A model generated the notes under the pieces. That model had not been told where the DNA came from, made no database searches, and saw nothing but the letters and a program-made list of their open reading frames with translations. 6,530 nucleotides of DNA from Lactobacillus sp. (lineage in GTDB: Bacteria; Bacillota; Bacilli; Lactobacillales; Lactobacillaceae): the NCBI GenBank assembly GCA_003482405.1, contig DMZB01000300.1, positions 1 through 6,530 on the forward strand, written 5' to 3'. The position numbers and the translations under genes were made by a program. Shown here piece after piece: positions 1 to 4,732 of the stretch; positions within the stretch are counted from its first letter, which is position 1, and every line of letters begins with the position of its first letter.

Positions 1-184
1 CACGACAATGCTGAATGGTGGCGCTGATTTACGGACGGTGCAGGAGTTGTTGGGCCATAGTAGTTTATCCACGACGCAAATTTATACCCATGTTACAAAA
101 GAAAATTTACAAGCCAGTTATCGGAACTTTTTTCCCCGGGCAGTGGATCACGGACGGGGTGGACCAGACGAACCGGAAAATTAA
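1..184 (+). CDS. xerC: Tyrosine recombinase, XerC-type, C-terminal end (5' partial)
   Basis: This is the last 60 codons of a tyrosine site-specific recombinase. The gene enters from the left edge; the first complete codon is at base 2 and the TAA stop is 182-184. The fragment contains the end of the catalytic domain: an [17 protein letters not shown] segment whose LGH histidine (fragment residue 19) is the conserved active-site H/W position, then QIYTHV with the nucleophilic tyrosine at fragment residue 28. The upstream Arg, Lys and His-x-x-Arg catalytic residues lie outside the window. XerC and XerD form a heterotetramer that resolves chromosome dimers at dif during division. XerC rather than XerD is inferred from the following epimerase-plsY-parE-parC neighbours, since lactobacilli keep xerC in this neighbourhood; the fragment alone does not separate the two paralogues. 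The last 13 or so residues are charged, Gly/Pro-rich and probably not part of the fold. Confidence 0.85.
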   Translation, partial: TTMLNGGADLRTVQELLGHSSLSTTQIYTHVTKENLQASYRNFFPRAVDHGRGGPDEPEN

Positions 185-243
185 CACGCTACTTTAAATG
201 ACTTTCGGTCTCCGTTTTATTATGCAGTCGAGGAGGATTCAAT

Positions 244-1122
244 ATGATTAAGCTGTCAAACGCAAATTTAACCGTCGCTATCAACGAATACGGTGCTGAA
301 TTAACGAGTGTTAAGGATGTTCAAACCCATGTCGAATATATGTGGCAGGCTGATCCCACTTTTTGGGGACGCCACGCCCCAGTTTTATTTCCAATCGTTG
401 GCCGATTGCATGACGATCACTATCGTTTTCAAGATCAAACATACACAATGACACAACATGGGTTTGCCCGTGACCAGGACTTTTTAGTGACAGCACAAAC
501 AGAGACAAGTGTGACATTCACTTTAAAAGACAACGCTGACACCCGTCAAAAATATCCATTCGCCTTTCAACTAGACGTCATGTTTAGTTTGCTAGGCCGC
601 AAATTAAGTGTCGAGTATCGTATGGCTAATCCCAGTGATGAACCAATTTACTTTTCAATTGGTGGACACCCTGGTTTCAACGTGCCATTAGGCGATAGCA
701 AAGGGAATTTCACCGATTACACCGTGGCGGCGACACCAGCTCAAACGTATCCATCGTTGAAGCTTGATGGACCTTTTAGTGATACCGAACACCCCACAAC
801 GTTGAATTTTGAACGGCCATTGAAGTTGAAGCATGATTTATTTGAAAATGATGCCAAAATCTTGCAATTAAACCAACAACCAGCGACGTTGACGCTAACG
901 TCGGGACTGAATGAGCACGGCATTGCCCTCACACTGGCCAATGCTGACTATGTCGGTGTGTGGTCACCATATCCGGCCAAGGCACCGTTTGTCTGCATTG
1001 AACCTTGGTGGGGTATTGCGGATGCGGTCGACGCAGATGGTGATTTAACCAAGAAATTTGGTATTCACGAGCTTTATCCGCAAGCGATGTTTAACGCGGA
1101 TTACAGTATTGAATATTTTTAA
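244..1122 (+). CDS. Aldose 1-epimerase family protein (LacX/GalM-like)
   Basis: The 292-residue protein belongs to the galactose mutarotase-like beta-sandwich superfamily, closest in pattern to the LacX-type subgroup. Visible signatures are WGRHAPVLFPIVGRL (residues 41-55), QHGFARD (71-77) with a candidate catalytic His72, GGHPGFN (140-146) with His142 as the usual general acid, and CIEPWWGIAD (251-260) with Glu253 as the usual general base. Known family members interconvert alpha and beta anomers of aldoses; some relatives act on hexose 6-phosphates, so the substrate here is open. There is no signal peptide, so it is cytoplasmic. The ATG start is well supported by AGGAGG at 231-236, 7 bases upstream. 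A weak -10-like TATTAT (218-223) lies in the 59-base gap after xerC, but no clear -35 is seen, so read-through from xerC is equally possible. The gene ends at its own terminator and converges with plsY. Length is normal for the family. Confidence 0.9.
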   Translation: MIKLSNANLTVAINEYGAELTSVKDVQTHVEYMWQADPTFWGRHAPVLFPIVGRLHDDHYRFQDQTYTMTQHGFARDQDFLVTAQTETSVTFTLKDNADTRQKYPFAFQLDVMFSLLGRKLSVEYRMANPSDEPIYFSIGGHPGFNVPLGDSKGNFTDYTVAATPAQTYPSLKLDGPFSDTEHPTTLNFERPLKLKHDLFENDAKILQLNQQPATLTLTSGLNEHGIALTLANADYVGVWSPYPAKAPFVCIEPWWGIADAVDADGDLTKKFGIHELYPQAMFNADYSIEYF

Positions 1123-1145
1123 ACAAATGTGAGAATAAATTAATT

Positions 1146-1187
1146 AACGTTTGTGAGCAATGTTTAAGTTGCTGACAAACGTTTTTA
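1146..1187 (+). terminator. Intrinsic terminator of the epimerase gene
   Basis: A 15-base arm at 1146-1160 pairs with 1169-1183 with only one G-G mismatch, around an 8-base loop (1161-1168). The 3' arm runs directly into a T tract (1182-1186). It begins 23 bases after the epimerase stop codon. The sequence on the other side of the stem is also A/T-rich (AATTAATT), so read on the minus strand the hairpin is followed by T-rich sequence and could serve as a second, backup stop for plsY transcripts. Confidence 0.85.
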
Positions 1188-1247
1188 TGTCCGGATCTTA
1201 AAAAGTGTGATACGTGATATAGCTCCGTTTTGAAGAGAGCGCTAACG

Positions 1248-1284
1248 AAAAACACCCGATTCCCGTGTAAAGGGGAACAGGGTG
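1248..1284 (-). terminator. Probable intrinsic terminator of plsY (minus strand)
   Basis: CACCC 1253-1257 pairs with GGGTG 1280-1284, and TTCCC 1260-1264 pairs with GGGAA 1273-1277, separated by a 2x2 internal loop (GA opposite CA) and capped by an 8-base loop (1265-1272). On the minus strand the stem is followed by five T residues (AAAAA at 1248-1252 on the plus strand). No T run follows it on the plus strand, so it points towards ending plsY transcription. It lies about 130 bases beyond the plsY stop, which would give plsY mRNA a 3' untranslated region of about 170 bases. Confidence 0.65.
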
Positions 1285-1316
1285 CAAGTGGGTTAAGCGG
1301 AACTCTCAGGACATTG

Positions 1317-1341
1317 AAACGCGATATCAGTGATCGCGTTT
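1317..1341. repeat. Perfect 9-bp inverted repeat (hairpin)
   Basis: AAACGCGAT (1317-1325) and ATCGCGTTT (1333-1341) are exact reverse complements around a 7-base loop. Only TTT follows on either strand, so it is a weak terminator candidate at best. Flanking GGAAC (1299-1303) and GTTCC (1342-1346) could lengthen the stem with a 13-base one-sided bulge, but that pairing uses a base (C1303) also needed by the outer GAGAG/CTCTC stem. Confidence 0.6.
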
Positions 1342-1359
1342 GTTCCAAATAATCTGATG

Positions 1360-1410
1360 CCACACTACATTCTTGAATTAGGTTTCAAAGACGGTTAAAT
1401 GCAAGTGTGG
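1360..1410. repeat. Long imperfect hairpin just past the plsY stop
   Basis: CCACACT (1360-1366) pairs with AGTGTGG (1404-1410), CATT (1368-1371) with AATG (1398-1401), and CTTGAA (1372-1377) with TTCAAAG (1384-1390, one bulged A). On the minus strand the stem begins 6 bases after the plsY stop codon. There is no T run behind it, so it is more likely an mRNA 3'-end stabilising or regulatory stem than a terminator. Confidence 0.5.
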
Positions 1411-1416
1411 TTTGTG

Positions 1417-2259
1417 TTATTTAGACGGCTGATCACTAGGCTCACTATTGTAGCTGGTATCACTATTGTAGCTAGCCTCACTATTGTTACTTTCGGCAGC
1501 CGTCTCAGATGTGGCATTAGTGGTGCTCGTGGTGTTATCGGCCTCAGTTGAGGCGGCATCTGATTCTGTTTTGTCACTGTCTGAATCTTGTGGCACAGTG
1601 TCTGTATCTGCTTCAGCTTTAGGTTTAGCGGGATGCGTTAGCCGGTAACGGCGGTACAGTCCAAAAGGTACCATATTCTCGGTGCCATCTTTGATCCGGT
1701 CAAGGTTGGCGCGGTGTCGGTAAATAATAAACAATGTGAGAACAAAGGCAATTGTGGTTAAAAATCCATCTTGATAGAGCAGTGACAGAAAGGTAATGAG
1801 TGTTAGGGCTGCCATCGACGCGACGGACACCATGCTGGTGATGTAAACCAGACTGCCAAAAATCACACAGGCGATGACAAAAAATGGAAAGTTATAACCA
1901 GCTAAAATGCCTGCACTGGTTGCCACGGCCTTGCCACCTTTAAATCCGTCAAAGATAGAAAACGTGTTGCCAAGGACTGCGCCTAGACCAATGACTAAAC
2001 CGTTGATGACAACACCATGAACGACTGGCGCACCAAAGATCACAGGCTGCAGGGTGGACAGCGCACCTTTTAGAATATCAATGAGCATGACGACTGTACC
2101 GGCTGTTTTGCCAAGCACCCGAAACGTGTTTGTGGTACCAATGTTACCGGAGCCGGCCTGACGAATATCCGTGTGAAAGAAGAATTTTCCAATCCACACG
2201 CCGGTGGGGATGGCGCCTAATAAATAGGCAACCAGTAGCATAATCAGTAATTTGAGCAT
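1417..2259 (-). CDS. plsY: Acyl-phosphate:glycerol-3-phosphate acyltransferase PlsY
   Basis: PlsY is an integral membrane enzyme that transfers an acyl chain from acyl-phosphate (made by PlsX) to glycerol-3-phosphate, giving lysophosphatidic acid, the first committed step of phospholipid synthesis. Hydrophobic segments start at the N-terminus (about 2-24) and recur to about residue 180. The three family motifs are present: [15 protein letters not shown] (36-50) with Ser37, Asn39, Asn44 and Arg47; [10 protein letters not shown] (105-114), the glycerol-3-phosphate/phosphate loop; and [13 protein letters not shown] (182-194) ending in Glu194. Typical family members are about 200-215 residues. 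This one has 280, the excess being a Ser/Thr/Asn/Asp/Glu-rich low-complexity tail (about 211-280; 16 acidic, 4 lysine residues) that contains a hexapeptide repeat. The N-out, odd-number-of-helices topology known for PlsY would put the tail in the cytoplasm (inference). The ATG start has AAGGAAG (plus-strand 2266-2272) 6 bases upstream. The gene is monocistronic, divergent from parE and convergent with the epimerase gene. Confidence 0.95.
   Translation of the reverse strand: MLKLLIMLLVAYLLGAIPTGVWIGKFFFHTDIRQAGSGNIGTTNTFRVLGKTAGTVVMLIDILKGALSTLQPVIFGAPVVHGVVINGLVIGLGAVLGNTFSIFDGFKGGKAVATSAGILAGYNFPFFVIACVIFGSLVYITSMVSVASMAALTLITFLSLLYQDGFLTTIAFVLTLFIIYRHRANLDRIKDGTENMVPFGLYRRYRLTHPAKPKAEADTDTVPQDSDSDKTESDAASTEADNTTSTTNATSETAAESNNSEASYNSDTSYNSEPSDQPSK
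1442..1495 (-). repeat. Three 18-bp direct repeats inside the plsY tail
   Basis: Units start at 1442, 1460 and 1478. The first two share TCACTATTGTAGCT, and the third keeps TCACTATTGT before diverging. In the plsY frame they encode three hexapeptides at residues 257-274 ([18 protein letters not shown]). The period is a multiple of three, so copy-number change by slippage would lengthen or shorten the tail without a frameshift. A 5-base TCACT echo at 1433 may be a degraded fourth copy. Confidence 0.85.
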
Positions 2260-2293
2260 GAGTAACTTCCTTTGTTAAATCTGAATGGCTTCT

Positions 2294-2322
2294 ATTTTAT
2301 CATGAAGAAAGGACACTGCCAA
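2294..2322 (-). promoter_or_regulatory. plsY promoter (sigma-A type)
   Basis: Read on the minus strand, TTGGCA (plus 2317-2322) and TAAAAT (plus 2294-2299) are separated by exactly 17 bases. Each hexamer is one base from the housekeeping consensus, and a TG two bases from the -10 may strengthen it slightly. Transcription would start near 2287, giving a leader of about 28 bases that includes the plsY ribosome binding site. Confidence 0.75.
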
Positions 2323-2342
2323 TTTAATTACGCAGACAGGTC

Positions 2343-2371
2343 TTGACAGTGACTCACTAAAATGCGAACAT
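2343..2371 (+). promoter_or_regulatory. Probable parEC promoter
   Basis: A perfect -35 TTGACA (2343-2348) is followed after 17 bases by GAACAT (2366-2371), a poor -10 hexamer (3 of 6 matches), but with the extended -10 dinucleotide TG at 2363-2364. The start site would be near 2378, leaving an untranslated leader of about 180 bases before parE. The overlap of the LexA box with the -10 supports this being the regulated promoter. Confidence 0.5.
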
Positions 2372-2417
2372 ACATTCGTATCGAAACGAGAGAAAATACC
2401 ATTAATAAGTGAGTGAC
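2349..2417. repeat. Interrupted 10-bp inverted repeat around the parE promoter
   Basis: GTGACTCACT (2349-2358) and AGTGAGTGAC (2408-2417) are reverse complements except for one central position, 49 bases apart. They bracket the -10 and LexA box. The left arm lies within the -35/-10 spacer and would not be in the RNA, so if functional this is a DNA-level element, such as paired half-sites for a regulator. A chance occurrence is possible. Confidence 0.35.
2365..2378. promoter_or_regulatory. LexA (SOS) operator upstream of parE
   Basis: CGAACATACATTCG is a near-perfect 14-bp palindrome matching the Gram-positive LexA/DinR box (CGAAC-N4-GTTCG type) with one deviation. It covers the proposed parE -10 element and start site, the classic place for repression. 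From established knowledge, parEC belongs to the LexA regulon of Bacillus subtilis, which independently fits. The plsY -35 is more than 40 bases away, so plsY is less likely to be affected. Confidence 0.75.
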
Positions 2418-2556
2418 CCGTGTCTTTTAGGGGGACAAAAGTTCATCGTGCTAAAAAATGTCATGCCAAACGGACGGTGAATGTGTTATTTTAATTTAGA
2501 CAGTCTATTTACGTTGCGGGCTAAATTGCACGCTTTAAAGAGAGGATGTTGGGTAC

Positions 2557-4689
2557 ATGGCTTCATCAGCCAAGGATTACAACGCATCAAGTATTCAAAT
2601 ATTGCATGGCCTGGAAGCCGTTCGCAAACGTCCAGGAATGTACATCGGGTCCACGGATGCACGTGGGCTTCATCACCTGGTCTACGAAATTGTAGATAAC
2701 TCGGTTGATGAAGCACTGGCTGGATTCGGTAAGGAAATCAATGTGACAATTCACGCTGACAACTCGATTACCGTTAAGGACCACGGCCGTGGCATGCCGG
2801 TTGGGATGCATGAGTCTGGTGTGCCGACACCAGAAGTTATTCTGACGGTGCTGCATGCTGGTGGTAAGTTTAACGATAGCAGCTATAAGACATCTGGCGG
2901 TTTGCACGGGGTTGGTTCTTCCGTCGTCAATGCCTTATCGGAGTGGTTGACGGTTACCATTGTCAAAGATGGTACAAAATATCAGGAAGACTTTAAAAAC
3001 GGTGGTCAGCCGGTTGGCACCTTAGTTAAACTGGGCAAAACCAAGGAACATGACGGGACGACAGTGTCCTTTAAGGCAGATCCAAGCATTTTTACAACGA
3101 CTGTGTACAACTTCAGTACGTTGGAAGAACGCTTGCGTGAATCGGCGTTTTTGCTGACAAATGTCAAAATTACGTTGACCGATGAGCGAGCTAATCAAGA
3201 ACGTACTGAGGAATTTCTCTACCCAGATGGCATTAAAGAATTCGTCGCTTATCTGAACGAAGATAAGGACAATTTGGGGGATGTCATGTACTTTGACGGC
3301 AGTAAAGAAGGCGTTGAAGTTGAGGTGGCAGCTCAGTACAATGATGGCTATTCCGAAACGATGCTGTCTTTTGTTAACAACGTTCGTACGCCAGGCGGTG
3401 GTTCCCATGAAGCCGGCTTACGGTCGGCATGGACCAAGGCGTTTAACGAATATGCCCGCAAGGTTGGTTTACTTAAGGAAAAAGATAAGAACTTAGAGGG
3501 TTCTGACGTGCGTGAAGGCCTGTCCGTTGTGTTATCGCTGCGGATTCCAGAATCAATTTTGGAGTTTGAAGGCCAAACCAAGGACAAGTTAGGCACGAGT
3601 GAGGCACGCACGATCGTTGACAGTATTGTCAACGAACAGCTTGGTTTTTACCTGATGGAAAACGGTGAATTTGCGCAGATGCTGATTCGCAAGTCCCTTC
3701 AGGCACGTCAAGCACGTGAAGCTGCTCGTAAAGCACGTGATGAAAGCCGTAACGGTAAGAAAAAGGGTAAGCAGGAACGTTTGCTATCCGGTAAATTGAC
3801 GCCGGCACAGTCCAAAAATGCCAAACGTAATGAACTGTTCTTAGTCGAAGGTGATTCAGCCGGTGGCTCTGCCAAACAGGGCCGGGATCGCAAATTTCAA
3901 GCGATTTTGCCATTACGTGGTAAAGTCTTGAACACGGAAAAGGCGAAGTTGCAGGATATTGTTAAAAACGAAGAAATCAACACGATGATCTACACAATCG
4001 GTGCCGGTGTTGGTGCCGACTTCGACATTAAGGATGCCAACTATGACAAAGTCATCATCATGACGGATGCCGATGATGATGGTGCCCATATCCAAATTCT
4101 GTTATTAACCTTTTTCTACAAGTACATGCGGCCGATGATTGATGCAGGACGAATCTACATTGCACTGCCACCCCTGTATAAGCTGCAAAAAGGCGTCGGC
4201 AAGAAAACGCAGATTGAATACGCGTGGACGGATGCCGAACTCTCCGGCAAGGAACAAAAGATTGGCCGTGGTTTTTCATTGCAGCGGTTCAAGGGGCTTG
4301 GTGAAATGAACGCGGACCAATTATGGGAAACGACAATGGATCCCGCCAGCAGAACGCTGATTCGTGTGCGGATTGATGACGCTGCGTTAGCCGAACGACG
4401 GGTCACGACCCTGATGGGCGATAAAGTTGAGCCACGTCGTAAGTGGATTGAAGACAATGTGGCCTTTAACCTTGAAGAAGACGGTTCAATTCTAGACAAC
4501 GCCGCTGTGAATTCGGCACATCATGTTGAGGATAATGAAAATGTGCCAGATGACGTTGCTAATGGGGTCGTAGATGATGAGACCACAGATGGTCAGTCCA
4601 CTGGTGATGCGGACAACGCTGCAGTAACGCAAAACAATAAAAAAGGTCCCACCATTACAGTTTGGGACGCTGGTCAACAAGATTCTTAA
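2557..4689 (+). CDS. parE: DNA topoisomerase IV subunit B (ParE)
   Basis: This is the ATPase subunit of topoisomerase IV, which decatenates replicated chromosomes with ParC. The GHKL ATPase fold shows YEIVDNSVDEA (43-53; general base Glu44, Mg-binding Asn48), DHGRGMP (75-81), GGLHGVGSS (114-122) and the transducer switch lysine in QTKDKLG (Lys343). The TOPRIM domain has LVEGDSAGGSAKQGRDR (429-445, Glu431), PLRGKVLN (452-459) and TDADDDGAH (503-511) with the metal-binding aspartates, then QRFKGLGEMN (576-585). The ParE core ends near residue 647. The remaining 63 or so residues form an acidic, low-complexity tail (13 acidic, 2 lysine residues) ending in GPTITVWDAGQQDS, making 710 residues against about 650-670 usual for Gram-positive ParE. 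The ATG is preceded by AGAGGAT (2541-2547), 10 bases away if measured from AGAGGA. ParE rather than GyrB is supported by the adjacent parC 43 bases downstream. Control by LexA is suggested by the operator at 2365-2378. Confidence 0.97.
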   Translation: MASSAKDYNASSIQILHGLEAVRKRPGMYIGSTDARGLHHLVYEIVDNSVDEALAGFGKEINVTIHADNSITVKDHGRGMPVGMHESGVPTPEVILTVLHAGGKFNDSSYKTSGGLHGVGSSVVNALSEWLTVTIVKDGTKYQEDFKNGGQPVGTLVKLGKTKEHDGTTVSFKADPSIFTTTVYNFSTLEERLRESAFLLTNVKITLTDERANQERTEEFLYPDGIKEFVAYLNEDKDNLGDVMYFDGSKEGVEVEVAAQYNDGYSETMLSFVNNVRTPGGGSHEAGLRSAWTKAFNEYARKVGLLKEKDKNLEGSDVREGLSVVLSLRIPESILEFEGQTKDKLGTSEARTIVDSIVNEQLGFYLMENGEFAQMLIRKSLQARQAREAARKARDESRNGKKKGKQERLLSGKLTPAQSKNAKRNELFLVEGDSAGGSAKQGRDRKFQAILPLRGKVLNTEKAKLQDIVKNEEINTMIYTIGAGVGADFDIKDANYDKVIIMTDADDDGAHIQILLLTFFYKYMRPMIDAGRIYIALPPLYKLQKGVGKKTQIEYAWTDAELSGKEQKIGRGFSLQRFKGLGEMNADQLWETTMDPASRTLIRVRIDDAALAERRVTTLMGDKVEPRRKWIEDNVAFNLEEDGSILDNAAVNSAHHVEDNENVPDDVANGVVDDETTDGQSTGDADNAAVTQNNKKGPTITVWDAGQQDS

Positions 4690-4717
4690 TCACTTCAAAA
4701 AGTAGTTTTAACGCGGG

Positions 4718-4724
4718 AAAGGAG
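4718..4724 (+). promoter_or_regulatory. parC ribosome binding site
   Basis: AAAGGAG is a strong Shine-Dalgarno sequence. It lies 8 bases before GTG at 4733 and 5 bases before the in-frame TTG at 4730. The spacing favours the GTG start. The first in-frame ATG, 16 codons later, would cut off conserved N-terminal ParC residues. Confidence 0.75.
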
Positions 4725-4732
4725 CAAGTTTG

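Larger units (their letters stand above)
1195..1416. other. Structured intergenic segment between convergent genes
   Basis: No convincing coding region is seen here, but inverted repeats are dense. In order they are: (a) an outer imperfect stem, GAGAG 1235-1239 with CTCTC 1303-1307 and CGCTAAC 1240-1246 with GTTAAGCG 1292-1299 (one bulged A), which encloses (b) the hairpin 1253-1284; (c) a perfect 9-bp hairpin at 1317-1341; and (d) a long imperfect hairpin at 1360-1410. Read on the minus strand this is the 3' untranslated region of plsY. Read on the plus strand it would be a stand-alone RNA, but I see no convincing promoter for one. Identity with a known RNA family could not be established by eye. 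It may simply be layered terminators between convergent genes. Confidence 0.55.

Noticed and set aside
15..197. Plus-strand open frame starting with ATG at 15
   Set aside because: It is in a different frame from the recombinase fragment, whose catalytic motifs are unmistakable; it is an out-of-frame shadow.
1232..1315. Possible glycine riboswitch on the plus strand
   Set aside because: GAGAG...ACTCTCAGG resembles the closing stem and 3' signature of the glycine aptamer. However, the internal CNCCGAAGG-GCAA core and the two internal hairpins are not in the right order, the AAAAGGAC continuation is missing, and no plus-strand gene follows (plsY is convergent). A covariance-model search with Rfam RF00504 would settle it.
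1091..1363. Minus-strand open frame of about 90 codons
   Set aside because: It overlaps the end of the epimerase gene, runs through both terminator hairpins, has no recognisable protein features and no good ribosome binding site.
1123..1416. tRNA, T-box leader, SRP RNA, tmRNA or RNase P RNA in the intergenic region
   Set aside because: None of the diagnostic words (T-loop GGTTCGA, T-box GGTGG-ACCGCG, SRP GGAAGGAAGCA, tmRNA or RNase P cores) is present on either strand.
2424..2441. CTTTT/AAAAG hairpin in the parE leader as a terminator or attenuator
   Set aside because: The stem is only 5 A/T-rich pairs with one G-C, and no T tract follows; it is too weak to support.
4730..4732. TTG as the parC start codon
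   Set aside because: It is in frame but only 5 bases from the Shine-Dalgarno sequence, against 8 for the GTG at 4733, and GTG is the commoner alternative start.
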